In this document: positions 1 to 11,942 of the stretch, in pieces
Layout of the letters: every line of letters begins with the position of its first letter
How positions within the stretch are numbered: position 1 is the stretch's first letter
NCBI GenBank assembly: GCA_006384855.1
Contig: VCJN01001362.1
Span: 52,508-116,507, forward strand
Length of the DNA: 64,000 nt
Origin: Tetraselmis striata
Taxonomy: Eukaryota; Chlorophyta; Chlorodendrophyceae; Chlorodendrales; Chlorodendraceae
Reading direction: 5' to 3'
Notes under the pieces: generated by a model
What the model saw: the letters and a program-made list of their open reading frames with translations, nothing else
Databases searched by the model: none
What the model was told of the DNA's origin: nothing
Translations under genes and position numbers: made by a program

Positions 1-3000
1 GGAGTCGCGGTATGCCGGAAAAAAAATGCCAAACAGGAAACCATGCATACGAGGTGCGATTAATTATGTACAACTGTAACGACTATCTGCGCAGATGGTA
101 ATTATTTTGGCATTGGGGCTGATGAATAATAAGCTTCGTGTCCCGCGGCAGCAAATATGCAGCGCTACAGCTAGTCTCGTCGCACTATACAGGTACCGCC
201 TGCAGCATCTATTATTCTGCTCCGGACTGGAAAGCCGAGCCGACCAAGCTGCCGCACCCCCCCCCCCCCCCCCCCCCCAGCCAACCCCCTCCCCAACACA
301 CACTCTTGCGACCGACGTCTGCTGGGCGAGCAGGGAGCGGGGCGTGCCGCAGCACTGCACGTTGACCCAGGCGCGGTCTCGTACCTTGTAGATGGTGGCG
401 CGCTTGTCGCGCGTCTCCGGCGCGGCGCCGTCCAGGGAGAACAGCCGCTCGCTGTGGAGCTCGGTGGGGCCGGCGGCGACCGCGGCGATGGCGCCCGCGT
501 GAATGCCCGCCTTGCAGTTGTTGAGCACAAAGACGGCCTCCACGAAGTGATTGTACGCCAGCAATGAGGCCTGCGATGCGGGGGAAGAGGGTCAGGATTC
601 CCGAGTCGGAGCTGAGAGAAGGTGGATAGTAAGTGAACGTGTTCGGAGCTGCTCACCCTGGGACCCAGCACGCTACCGAGGAGGAACTCCGCCAGATGGA
701 CCACCGCCGGCGAGGGGTCGACTAGCGACAGAAGGAAGCGATGAAACAGCACGCCGCGCCACTTGACAAAGTCCTTCTGCAGCAGGTGAACCAGTAGCGC
801 GAGAGTCTGTCGGGGGGTGGGGGGGGGGGGGTCAAGTCCGGGAAATGTTAGCCCGGCTCTGAGTGCCAAGGCTGGCGGCAGGCTGCGGCCAGGGAAAGCA
901 GCTTGCACACCTGGCGGCGCACGAGCTCGCAGGGGTCACGGATGCAGGCGGCGATGCGCGGAATGTGGGCGTCGACGAGCGCCGTGAAGTGGACACACAT
1001 GTCGGCGAGCGCGATGACGATGTTGTTCCGCACCGCGGGGAGCTCCGAGCGGCCCAGCTCCTGCAGGGAGCATAGCCTCAGCCGATTCCCGTACGAGATA
1101 CAGCTAGTCGGCTGCAGGGCACCGCTTGTGCCCACGCGAGCGACGAACCTGGACAAATAGGGGGAGGCACTTCTTGGCAAGGTGCTTGTCCGCGAGGCAC
1201 ATTTTGCCGAGGGCCGTCCAGGTGTGTGCCTGCACAGCGGCGGGGACCTCCACTGCTCTGCGGTCGACGTCGTCAGTAAGGACGGCCGCCGCAGCCTCGG
1301 CGACGATGTGTGGCGCCGTCAGTGCCTGGGGCAGCAGCACCGAGCGGCACAACAGCCATCAGTAGATACGAGAGGCTCCGTACTCATGACAGGACACTCG
1401 ACCCCCCCCCCCCCCCCCCCCCCCCCGGTTCATTGGAACCATACGCTGATTGGTCATACTTGCTGAAAGTCGGATCTCAACTCGTTCTTTGGAATTGCTG
1501 GCCACCGTCGAAACAGTGCCCACGGGCGAGGGGACCGGATGAGGGCGTGCATTTCTTGCAAAGCGGATAGGCATCCCGGCGCGGATTTTTCGCGGCCTCC
1601 CGCACCTGTGTGGCGACGATGAGGCGGTCCGGGACCTTGGCGCCAGGCAGCAGCGCAAGCTCGCCAGCGGTGAAGAGCGCAGTGATGGCGCTGACAGCAA
1701 AGGGCACGCCTCTCCGGCCTCAGCGGCATGCACGCTCAGGGGCCGGCGCCAGCATCAAGGGGGGGGGGCATGCAGCGAATGCGTGCACGGCGGCGCTCTT
1801 ACCGGTAGTCTTCTGCTTGCATGTGGGCGCCGTCCTCGGGCTGGCTCTGACCCGCACGGGAGCGCAGGCTGCTGGCGCCCTCGGGCGCGGTGTACGCGAC
1901 CAGCTCGGCCTCCGTCGCCCTTAAGAGCTGACTTGCCCAGGTGGACGAAGCGCTGGAGGTCTGCAGAAAGGCGAGCAGAGGCGGTATCATTCGCCGTTGG
2001 AGTCGCGCCCAAAGGAGCAGCTCGATGCACGCAGGAAAGGAGGGGCTGTGTACCTCCGCCAGCTTTGACATCGCCTCCACATGCGCAGAGGCTGCCGCAG
2101 GCGGCAAGCGGAAGGTCATGAGGGCCTGCGGACGGGGCACATATGAGGTCATTCTCCCATGGCTGAACGGATGCTGGTCACCAGTGGGTTAATGCTGTGT
2201 CCCTCAGCGCACCTTAAGCAGGTCCTCCGATAGCTTGGAGGCCTCCGCTGGCGGAAACACCGCCGCTGCGTTGGCGATAACCTTCAGCAGCGCGGCCTGC
2301 GTCTCGCCAGCCGCCGCCGCCTGCTGCCCGGCGGCGCCCTCATGGCCGTCGCTGAGCGCCGCCCACCGGCTGTGCAGAAACTCCCATGAGGGGCCGGCAG
2401 GCTCGTGGGCCGACACCTCCATCAGCAGCCGCCACGCGCCCAGCGCCTCCTGCTCAGCGCCGCTGCCCTCCAGCAGGCGCTGCAGTCCCGCGCAAACCGC
2501 CTTGCCCTTAAGGGTGCGCTTGCGCGCAGACGCGCCGCACGCGCGGCCAAGAGAGGTGGTCACCATCGCACCGCCGGCTGCCAGCGCAGCAAGAATGGGC
2601 TGCACCGCGGCGGCAGCGGCCTGAGCGGCGGGGGTGGGCTGCCCATACTTGTCGGACGCGCCAGCAGACACGCAGCGCTGAAGGACCAGCGCCTGAAACT
2701 CCTCCAGCAGAATATCCTGCAGGCCACAGCACATCAGTATCTCAATCCACTCCCAGGACATCTCCATCAAAGCAGCCATCGACCAGCACCCCGCAATGTG
2801 CTTCATGCCCCCCTCCCCCCCTCTAGATTCCTGAAACCCCATTGGCGGCCGCTTCCTGTACCTGGAGACTCTGGTCGGCGTCGCGCACGAGCGGCAACGC
2901 TGTACGTACCCACATGCTGGCCACCTGCACCGAGGCAGGGAACTGCGCCAGCAGATGCGATGCCACGTTGAGGCCTGAGCGGCGCACGCTGACCTGCGGT

Positions 3001-6000
3001 GGGCGCAGCGGGAGGTATTCAGCGGGACGACGTCACTGCAGGCAGCTTTACTGCGGCAAATGGGGGTAGGTCGGAAAGGGGGGGGGGGGGGGGGGGGGGG
3101 GGGCGTTACCAGGGCATCTGAGGTGGCGGCCTCCACTGCGGCAATGTCGTCCTCCTCCGGCAAGTGTCCGGCCTCCGCTCGGGCGAGCAGCAGGGCCTGT
3201 GGGGATGGATATCGCAGCAGGGGCGCCCGCTGAGGCGGCATTGATACTGTAATCTGAACCGTTGAATAGTGCTGGACATGCTGTGCCCACATGATGTGGC
3301 AACAGTCATTGCAGATGAATACGTACATACACACAAATCCCGAGGTTACCTATCCGTTTCATAAACAGTGCCTAATAGAATCACCTGCCAATATAATTCC
3401 AGATGCCCATATAACCGCCCAACCCAGGCAACAAGGCACTGGACACATTGCGGGCGTGACAAAAAGGTGCCACGAGGAGGACAATTGTGGACGCACCTCC
3501 AGGAGCAGCACCGCCTGCTTCCGAACGGGCGCCTTCTCGTCGCTCACGCGGCGGCGTACTTTTTCCATCAAGCCGCGCACCTGACCACCCATGTCGCCGC
3601 CGACCGCCCTCCATGCCGGCAGCAGAGCCTTGGCAGCCGGCTGGCTGGCTGCGGGGGTGGCGGGCGCCGCTGGGGTTGACAGCACGGGCGTGGGACGCGA
3701 CGATCCCGGAGTGGGCTGCGGCGCTGCACCCGGGGTGCCGTGCGGCCCGGGGGTGGCAGCCTCCCCCGAAGCAGCAGGCTCAGCGGACACCAGCTGCGAC
3801 GCCAGGCACTCCTTCAGCGGGAACTCGGTGCTCGTGGCTAGCACCTGCGCAAATCAGCAGCACGTGCCGCGCCAGGCGTGTCACAACCTCACAACCATGC
3901 CAGCATGCAACTCCCTATGCAAAAAAAAACACCACTTGGATCATAGTACAAGCTGGTTTGGTGGAGGACGGTGGAGGACACAATTGGAAGCGCGCCTTCA
4001 TGAAACTGGCTTGCTGGCCTCGGCCCTTGAAGACATCGATCGCCTGGGCGATGCCCTGCCGTGGGGATGGGCTTGACAAGTGAGCAAAGAGGCGCCAGGC
4101 AAAGGAGCAATCCGGCTCAGCCCATCCCATCCCAGATGCGCACCTGCAGCGCCTTGGCCCGGACCACGGCGTGCTTGTCCGAGCAGCGCGCAGCCAGCGC
4201 AGCAAGGCAAACTAGGCCGAGCGGCGCGGTGGTGGCCTCCGCGGAGGCGTTATCGGCCGAGGGGCCGTCCAGCAGGTTCCCAAAGGCGCTGACATCCGTC
4301 AGCAGCTCGGAGGCCGCCATTACCGCTGTCTGCCTGTGGCTAGTCTGCAGCCCTCCCCCCGAGGCACAGACATGGGGTGCTCAGCAACTGATGCTGCGTG
4401 TTCCCCATGAAGTGAAAGTCTCCCCTCCCCCCCCCCCCCCCCCCCCCCGAGGCAGGATTGATAGTGCCCTTGCAAACCAAGGTATGAAATGTAGGGACAT
4501 GGCGACATTGTTCTGATTACTACCAGGATGTCAGAGTTTGTCTGTGTCTGGTGTGACACAAGCACGAACGCCAGGCATGGCAGCAGGTGCAGAAAAGCAG
4601 AAGCAGGTAAATGTGTGTGTGTGTGGGGGGGGGGGGGGGGGGGGGCGCAGACCTTGGCGCTGCTTGCGAGCCGGGCAACAAACCAGCCCAGCAGCTGGCG
4701 CTCCTCGGTTGGCAGGAAAGAGGCCTGCGCGCCGCAGGTGTGCCATGACCATGCTTCAGGTTGGCAGTAAAGGCAAGGGTAGGCTGCTTGACAACATGGC
4801 AGGGCGCGGACATCGTGCAGGGGCGCACCACTTCTGCGACGGAGGTGACAGCGTAGCCCCGGATCTCGGCCTTGTCGGGGACTTGCAGCAGCGCGAATCT
4901 GGCGGCCGCGGCTGTCGCGTACACGGTGTCAGCAGAGCTTTCTACGCTGGACTCCAGGAAGGCGAGCGCCATGCGGCGCGCTTGGGTCTCTCTGGGCACC
5001 GGCAAGGTCGGCTGATCTCAGACAGGTGCGGGCAATGAAACGGCGCTGACTGACTGCCTGTCCCGACAGGCGAGTGGCAGCAGGCAGGCAGGTGTCAGGT
5101 GGACACGAAGGGCACGCAGGGAGCGCTCACGTGGCCCAGAGGCTGGGTGCCAGCAGGCGCATGACGACAACGGCGCTGTCCTGGATGCTGCCATGGTGTG
5201 CCTGCAGCAGCTCGGACAGCGAGGCGTAGGCCGTGCTCACGATGCGCGCCTGCGTGAGCAGAACATATATGGTTAGCTTGTTAGGCAGAGCATTGCGGAC
5301 GGCGATGAGATGGTGGAATGGGGATAGAGGGGAGGAGGGGGGGGCACCTTGTTGCTGCCGGTCGCTGCCCGGGTTATGTCCACCAGCGCTTCCTGCGATA
5401 GAGCGCTTCGCGTCCGGGAGCTCGCTGAGAACCATCACGCGCAAGAAGACCGCCATGTCCTGCATCAGCCCGAGGCACCACCCCTCCAGCTTGGCGCTGT
5501 CCTCTGGCTGCTCGGCCGCCTCCTCCTCGTCCTCATCCATTGCATCCTCGCCATCTTCGCCAGGCATGGCGCTGCCCTTCTTCTTAGCCCCCGCCTGGCA
5601 CAGCGTGTCCTTCGCAAGCTTGAGGACTTTGTTGAACACAAACGGGTCGAACAGACTGAAGATCTGCATTGATGCGGCAGATATACGTAAGTACCCAGGG
5701 TCAAATTATAGCGCCCGGGGGGGTGTGGGGGGACAGCAGAGTGATTTCTATTGTGGCACGCACCGGGCAGCCGTTGGTGCAGAGGAGGGACAGATAGGTG
5801 GCCGCCGCCAGGGTGCGCTGCGCGCGGCTGCCGCTGTCCAGCAGTGTCTGCAGACTCCTACATGGCGCAACATGGACAGCAGCCTGATGTATCAGTCTGA
5901 TGCATTTACATGTGCACCACCAGCGCAGCCCCCCGCGCCGGTGCTCCAGCCCTTTTGAGTCTGACCTTCAACTGCCGGCCAATCAACCACGCGCCTTCCA

Positions 6001-6458
6001 TGCCCACAGCAAAGTCAACTGGGCTGGCCCCGTGCCATTCAAGCAGTACAACCCATCTCACAAGAATGCAGGCTGCTTTTGGCTGTAGCTCGATTTTGTG
6101 CTTTACGGCGATGTGCGTCCCTGCATACGACCGTGCCCATGCTGGAGGTTTTCAAAAAGACCTTGAACGAGGCGGGCGGGTCGGCGCGCCTGGAGACGTT
6201 GCTGCTGGCCACGCCGGCGGAGGCCAGCGCTTGCCAGACGGTGTCGCCCTCCTCTTCCTCCTCCCCGACGTCTCCCTTTGCCGGCGCGCGGCGCTGCGGG
6301 GGCTGAGCCGCCACGAGCGCGCGGACAGCGCGCAGGGCCGTCTCGCTCAGGGGGGCTGCGGCGTCGGGGTCAACCTCGCCGCCGCGGCCGGCCTCCGCTA
6401 GGCCGGCAAGCAGCTCCATCACGGCCTCGCTGGGCTCCACCCCGTTGGTGCGCGCCAT
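1..6458 (-). CDS. NCAPD3: Condensin II complex subunit CAP-D3 (5' part, runs off left edge)
   Basis: HEAT-repeat subunit of condensin II, the SMC complex that compacts mitotic chromosomes. I resolve 19 exons, all GT-AG and phase-compatible: 6129-6458, 5764-5847, 5439-5663, 5348-5392, 5131-5249, 4829-4991, 4653-4724, 4144-4344, 3497-3844, 3110-3196, 2862-2993, 2213-2716, 2054-2125, 1803-1960, 1606-1690, 1149-1325, 911-1060, 657-806, 385-570, giving 1,096 residues. Matches to the family include VPDKAEIRGY, RVSDEKAPVRKQ, VSVRRSGLNVASHLLAQFP, TALGKMCLADKHLAKKCLP, VRNNIVIALADMC, LLQKDFVKWRGVLFHRF and RLFSLDG ahead of TIYK, in the order seen in animal CAP-D3. The start is the ATG at 6458, followed by a short acidic segment. 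The last visible exon ends at TIYK with donor GTACGAG; the rest of the C-terminus lies beyond base 1. The 5348-5392/5439-5663 pair implies a 46-bp intron and is the weakest junction. Confidence 0.9.
257..278. repeat. Poly-C tract in a CAP-D3 intron
   Basis: A run of 22 C. Similar 18-31 base runs of C or G recur, for example at 1402-1426, 3078-3103, 4427-4448, 4625-4645, 8237-8258, 12505-12526, 18493-18512, 20284-20302, 24808-24832, 32193-32213, 40531-40561 and 42430-42456. Those in host genes sit in introns. Both orientations occur relative to transcription. Confidence 0.95.
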
Positions 6459-7828
6459 CTTACACCCACGTAGGATGCGCCCCTTGGTCTCTGGTCGCTC
6501 CTGTCTCACTGCTGCTGCCTGGGTTCGCGACGAGTTTCGACGGGCGGGCTGTCGCGTGGTAAAGCCACGGGCTGTTGTTAGCACCCCTCGGCCCTGGCTG
6601 CTGCGCTGGGCGTCGTTTTTGACTTCAAGCCGGCCAGTCAACACGCGAATAGACAGTCGAATAAGGTTTTAAGGGGGCGCGCTGCTGCGGCGGCTGGGAG
6701 GTCGCCCGTACCTGTACCGCCGTACCTCTACCGGTATTTTGAGCAGTACATTATAGTGATGACCATTGCACATGCATTACGGTCTTATAACGGATGATTA
6801 TTTATCAGCAGTACAGCGGGCGCCCGCAGGAGTGGGCTACAGTACTACCCATCACTACTGCCGCGATGACGACGGCGGCTCGCCGCAGTGAAACGTTTTT
6901 CTCGGCAGTTCGTCCCCAGCACCTGTCTCGACGTTCACCTGCTGCCGTGGGTGTGGGTGGCAAGTAAGGATTAGTGGGTGGAGCTGCTCGGCCGTCCAGA
7001 CGAGATACTCCCTCCGCTGGCCGGTAACGATATCGTCGCCACCCCTCATCGCAACAACGGTTGCCATAAGGCTTGCCGTAGTCCACGTAGGCCGCGCACC
7101 CCCCTCGCCGACACACCCGCACGCAAGCAGTGCGCGCCGACAACACCATCATCACTAGAGCAGGTAGCGCTAGCTGCTACAGTACGGCAAAACACGCCGG
7201 CTTGTCAACAGCTCGCTCAGCTATCCAGAAGTTGCATGTGACAGGAGTGTTCGTGGAGAACTCCTGCAGGGAAGCCGCAGTCTGGCGCAGCCATATTACG
7301 GTCTGGGGCGGCACTCAGGCTCTGGGTTGGCGCACTGCTGGCCGGGTGGCTGACTGTGCGGCGAAGAGAGCCAAGGTGAGGTCAGAGCGGGGCAGTGGCA
7401 GACACGGACGCGAGATCTTCTCGGTTGCGCCGATGTGGGTATGTGGTGACATCAATGGCTTGGGCTGGTGGTTGGCGGTGTGGTGAGAGGGGGCCTATCA
7501 GGGAGGGGCAGTGACGAGCGGTCTGGTAACTCTTGTATGAGTATCAAATTATCAAATTGCTGTCTTATAAATGAAAGCACATATTTGAAAAGTCAGAGCA
7601 AGCTTCCCACAGCATGCCCAGCTTGATTTTGACAGGATTGTGCAATTTATCTCGAGGGCGCCCAGTTAAGGGACTACTTTGAATATTTTGTAATTGCGCC
7701 TACTTGGACTGACTGTTGTGCGCGGCTCCTTGATAGAACTATCTACAGGCGACAGCAGCAGAAGCAGCTGAAACAGCAGCGGTGGGCGTAGGCGCGTTGA
7801 GTGTGGCAGAGGCAGCTGGGCAGGCGGC
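6459..7828. other. Divergent intergenic region between CAP-D3 and RPC9
   Basis: Starts of two divergently transcribed genes flank this 1.37-kb stretch, so it should hold both promoters. I see no convincing coding exon, RNA gene or named motif. ORFs here have no family resemblance. Confidence 0.6.
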
Positions 7829-9329
7829 ATGAAGGTGCTGGAGTCCTTCGTGGGGTTTGCGACCAACGCGGAGGTGAAGCAGGTGCTGGAGGAGCGGGGC
7901 TCCGACTCCGCGGGCGACAAGGACGCCGGCATCCCCTCTGAGCGCAAGGTGCACGCGTACCTGAAGGAGCAATGCGTGCGCGCGCCGGCCCAGGACCGGC
8001 TCAAGGAGCTGCATGAGGAGCTCAAGGCGTTCAAGCTCACCAAGGCAGAGATTGTTCAGGTGCGCCGAAGCTGCAAGTAACACGAGAAGATGGGGAGGCG
8101 GGAACCTGGGGGATGCGGTGTTGGGGAGGGTCACCTTACAGCATATAATGTTCTGTAGGGTGACAGTGAGCAACATTCAGTGAGGCATCAGGGGTAGGTT
8201 ATTCCTAGCACAAGGTGCAACTCAAGGCTGCGCATACCCCCCCCCCCCCCCCCCCCCCATCCTCCCCCCCGCCACTCCCCCCCCCCCCCCCCCCAACACA
8301 CACACTTGGCAGATATAAGCCCTTTATTGATCTAGCCAAGGCTAATGACAGCGACAAAGTAAACACCTCATGTCGCGCTTATCTTGAATTAATTGTGTGC
8401 AGGCAGATAAGCCTAATCGCTCGCTCATCAGGGTTTCAGAAGCTGCCGAGTGCTATCCCCGCTGACTTGCTCCTACAGCTCTCTCTGAGGAGATAAAAAG
8501 CATGAGATAAGCCATACATGTGAGGCTAGTTGTTATCCCAGGTGACTAGCCTTACATGATGATGCCTAATGTTTTTAACTAGGTCTGAGATAATCGCAGA
8601 GTGTTTAAATACACTGTCAACTTCCCTGAATGCAGAGAGTCAGATAAGCCATATCTAAGTAGAGAGTCGCTACAGCTTTGGTCCTGCTGTCCCTGCCATG
8701 CTGATGCCCCCCCCCCCCCCCCCCCTCCCCCCTTCCGGGCAACTCCCCCCCCCCCCCCCCCCCTCCCCACACACACACACTTGGCAGAGATAAGCCCTTT
8801 ATTGATATAGATAACGCTAATGATAGCGACAAAGTAAACACCTCATGTCGCGATTACCTTGAGTAATCGTGGGCAGATAAGCGTAATCGCTCGATCATCA
8901 GGGTTTCAAAAGCTGCCGAGTCCTATCCCCTCTGACTTATTCCCACAGCTCTCTCTGAGGAGATAATAAGCATCAGATAAGTCATATGTTATCCCAGGTG
9001 ACTAGCCTTAGATGATGACGCCTAATGTTTTTTAACAGTCTGAGATAATCGCAGAGTATTTAAATAAACTGTCCACTTTCCTTGGATGCAGAGCCAGATA
9101 AGCCATATCTAAGTAGAGATTTTCCAGGGAAGTACAGCTTTGGTCCTGCTGTCCCTGCCATGCTGATGCGACCCCCCCTCCCCCCTTCCCCCTCTCCGGC
9201 CCGCAGATCATCAACCTGCAGCCCACGACGCAAGTGGAGGTACACCTCATTGTGGACGACTGTGAGGAGCGGCTGAGCGACGAACAAGTGGATGCGCTTT
9301 TGGACAAGCTGGAGTCCTTTGCCACGTAG
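7829..9329 (+). CDS. RPC9: DNA-directed RNA polymerase III subunit RPC9 (CRCP/Rpb4-like)
   Basis: Subunit of the Pol III stalk, which partners RPC8 (RPC25) in transcription initiation. Two exons, 7829-8059 (77 codons, donor CAG|GTGCGC) and 9207-9329 (40 codons plus TAG, acceptor CCCGCAG), give 117 residues. The start ATG is followed by KVLESFVGFATNAEV. The HRDC-like C-terminal half reads FKLTKAEIVQ joined to IINLQPTTQVEVHLIVDDCE and ERLSDEQVDALLDKL, matching the human CRCP pattern (HKLTKAE, LNHRPVTAVE, EERLTEEQ). The length fits a compact RPC9. The 1,147-bp intron contains a tandem duplication and poly-C runs. It is divergent from CAP-D3 and convergent with the coiled-coil gene. No clear TGTAA signal was found downstream. 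Confidence 0.9.
8294..9180. repeat. Two-copy tandem duplication inside the RPC9 intron
   Basis: Unit 1 (about 8294-8763) and unit 2 (about 8764-9180) share the same order of segments: a C-rich run, CACACACTTGGCAGA, ATAAGCCCTTTATTGAT, GACAAAGTAAACACCTCATG, a stretch rich in AGATAAGC, then TTTGGTCCTGCTGTCCCTGC. They differ by scattered substitutions and small indels, so the duplication is not recent. Short AGATAAG/CTTATCT motifs also occur in the Sec1 introns. Confidence 0.85.
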
Positions 9330-9879
9330 TTGCTCTGCAAGATAAAGGGCCTGTAGCCAAGAAGCTGTGCCGACGACTGTGCTTCAGCAGGTTGATGGGG
9401 ATTCCACCCCACTTGGCGATGAAAATGTGTTTTGGGCCATGCTCTCGTGCTGAGAGCACCAGAAAGGGACACAGGGACGGTCGAGGCATTGGCGGTAGGG
9501 AGGCTTGTTGCCAGCAGGTGCAGCTCGTCAACCCAGTTTGTCAGCTTACGTCGTCACTGGCGGCTTCATCAAGAAGCCACAGACAGCATCATTTGGCACT
9601 GCCGTCCGCGCAGACTTCCCCACAATGCTGCTCTCCCCTACCACAGTTGCAATCCCACGTTGAAGGCGTTCCAGGCGAGATGCATGAATCAAGGTGGCCT
9701 GAATAGTGGGGCTGGTGTTGGTTTAAAAAAGACCAGGGATGCCAGGGTGCGCAATCATTGGGGCTCTCCGCATCTCCTCGTCTTAGTCAGTTGCAGTCCA
9801 ATCACATTTACAATTGGATGAGTTGAGCTATTGGCCCAGGCCTGCCCCTCCCATGGCAGACCTTTGCACGTGCTGTTAC
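9330..9879. other. Convergent 3' region between RPC9 and the coiled-coil gene
   Basis: About 550 bp of 3' flanking sequence. The minus strand carries TGTAA at 9808-9812. No coding exon recognised. Confidence 0.55.
9808..9812 (-). terminator. TGTAA poly(A) signal for the coiled-coil gene
   Basis: TGTAA, the chlorophyte polyadenylation signal, lies on the minus strand about 70 nt past the stop at 9880. The motif is short, so position is the main support. Confidence 0.45.
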
Positions 9880-10701
9880 TTAGGCCTCAGCCAGTCGGCG
9901 GTGGGAGACTTTTGCGCGGCATCCCTGGTGGATGGCCTCCCGCTTCCACTTGGCCAGCGCCTCGATCTCCCGTGTCAGCTTGGCCACCTCCGGCTGGCAG
10001 CTGCGCTCTGATTTTGCATGCTCAAGCGCCTCCCCGTGCTGCTCGATGGTCTGACGACTCTTTTCCGCAAGATATGCCACAGAGGCGCCCTGCGAGTGCA
10101 TGTGCGTCTTGGCGCGGTTCACCGCGGCCTTGTGCTCGACGATAGCGCGGTCCAGGTCACGCTCCTTGAGCCGGATGCGGTCCTCCGCCGTCTGCACCTG
10201 CGTTTGCAGCCCCGACATCTCCCGGCGCGCGTTCTCCAGCGCGCTGTTGATGTGCAGCATTTGCATGTCCTTGGTCTGCAGCGCAGACGCCGCCTCCTGC
10301 CGGCACAGCTGCGCGGACAGGACAGCGTCGGCCGCCGTCTTGTCCGCCTCCGACTTCATTGCCACGGCGACGTCACGTTTCCGCATCGCCTCTTGCGCCT
10401 CCTCAATCTCCAAGGAATACTTGGCCAGCTTCTGCCGCAGCTCGTCCAACGCGTCCTCCTGCATCCGCTGCGCTTCCTGGGTGCGCTCGAGTAAGCTGAG
10501 CGATTCCGTCAATGCGGCATCCTTCTCGACGAGCGCCACCTTCAGCTGCTGGTAGGTGTAGCCGTACAGCCCATTGAAGGCCGACTTTTCGTTCGACGAG
10601 AAGCCCGCCGCGGTGATGAACATGAACACGACCGCCGCCGCCACGACAAGACCGCCCAGCGCGTAACGGTTGGATCCTCGTGCTGCAGTGGCTACGGACA
10701 T
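9880..10701 (-). CDS. Single-pass membrane protein with long coiled coil, function unknown
   Basis: Intronless ORF of 273 codons from the ATG at 10701. A second in-frame ATG at 10722 adds seven residues and one at 10821 adds forty; I prefer 10701 or 10722 because the segment upstream of them is a low-complexity basic stretch. Residues about 15-35 (LGGLVVAAAVVFMFITAAGF) form one hydrophobic helix preceded by Arg and Asn, suggesting a type II signal anchor. The rest, to about residue 260, is charged heptad-rich coiled coil full of Glu, Lys, Ala and Gln, with no cysteine-rich or catalytic motif. This layout resembles Golgi or ER membrane tethers, but I do not recognise a family. TGTAA lies about 70 nt downstream. 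Confidence 0.7.
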   Translation of the reverse strand: MSVATAARGSNRYALGGLVVAAAVVFMFITAAGFSSNEKSAFNGLYGYTYQQLKVALVEKDAALTESLSLLERTQEAQRMQEDALDELRQKLAKYSLEIEEAQEAMRKRDVAVAMKSEADKTAADAVLSAQLCRQEAASALQTKDMQMLHINSALENARREMSGLQTQVQTAEDRIRLKERDLDRAIVEHKAAVNRAKTHMHSQGASVAYLAEKSRQTIEQHGEALEHAKSERSCQPEVAKLTREIEALAKWKREAIHQGCRAKVSHRRLAEA

Positions 10702-11942
10702 CTTTACGCCCTGCAGACCCATCTTTTCTAGCCGAAGCATCAGCAGCACAAGCAACCGGCTGGTAACTAACGCGCGCTGCGCCGAGCCGCGCTGTTGAGC
10801 CGCGCCCCGTCGCGCCGACACCCCTGACTGCCCGGCTTCTGCAGCGAATCTACAGCCCGTCGAATCAAGTGACGAAGGTCATACGATAGTTTCGACGATG
10901 GCGCAAGGCTCTGCAGCACTTTGGGCCTGCTTGGTGCCAAGTCGTCAAGATACGGCCGTGGAGTGGATCGTCACTGCTTTGTTCGCACCCTGACCAGTTG
11001 CGGTAGCTCAGACGACGCCCTAACGGATGACGCGAACTCCGGCATGCCGCGGCGCGGTTTCGGGGCCGTTGTGGAGCGCGCGCCCGATATCGATCACCGC
11101 ACGCCGCGACGCGCCGCGCGCACCTGCGCGCGCTTGCAGGCGGATATCGGATGGGGTGCGCCGATCCGCCCCCCGCGACTACGCATAGCAGACGCACGAC
11201 AGCTCTTCCAACTTCCAACGAACTGTTTCACGGTACCGGCACATAACAGAAGCACCAGCAGCAGGTGGCTGGATCCCACCAGGACTGAGTCCGCGCCTTT
11301 GTGGACCACCTGCAACGGAAGCGGCAGGCCGAGCCGGAAAGGACGCCCCCGCTGCGTCGATAACCTTACGCCCGCGGGAGGAGGCACGTCGAGCCCCCCC
11401 TCCCCCCCCCCCCCCCCCCCCGCTTCCCCCTCCTGCCACTCCCCGTTTTCCTTCCACCCCGATCCTCTCCCCCCTCCACCAACCCTCATGCTTCCCCATA
11501 CCACCCAGAGGCGCCCCCCTCCTCGTGTCAACCTCCTGCCCGCTGGCATCCTGCTGCGCACCGAGCCCAGCTCGAGGAAGCTATGCCTCCCTAGCACGCC
11601 CACAGAGTGAGACCCATGTGGCTAGGAGATATACCAAGACAGACAGAGAGAGAGGGAGAGAGAGAGAGCGATGGGCCTTCCTTGAATTGTTGGTGGGTGG
11701 GTGGGGGGGCGTAATTGCGCTCCATTGGCCCTGTAGATGCCATATCTCCCGCAGGGGTTTGAGGACGTGCCTGACACACATTTGATGGGATGTTTCACAG
11801 GAGCAACTCGAGGTTTTGTTGCGCTAGCTCAGGGCCTGGGGGGCGGAGCGGCAGTTAGGCGGCCGGCTGGGCCACTTCCCAGGGCGTCGCTGGAGCACAC
11901 AGGCGGCCGAGCGGCTGAGCGCGCCCGCGCTGGCGCAGCGCC
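10702..11942. other. Intergenic region between the coiled-coil gene and SEC1
   Basis: About 1.24 kb between divergent genes, GC-rich near the coiled-coil start and with a C-rich run at about 11398-11421. A GA-rich microsatellite lies at about 11639-11670. An ORF crosses most of it on the plus strand but shows no family features and is interrupted by simple sequence, so I treat the region as promoter and 5' UTR sequence. Confidence 0.5.

Noticed and set aside
10921..11610. 229-codon plus-strand ORF upstream of SEC1
   Set aside because: Low-complexity, crosses a C run, no family features, and the opposite strand is equally open.
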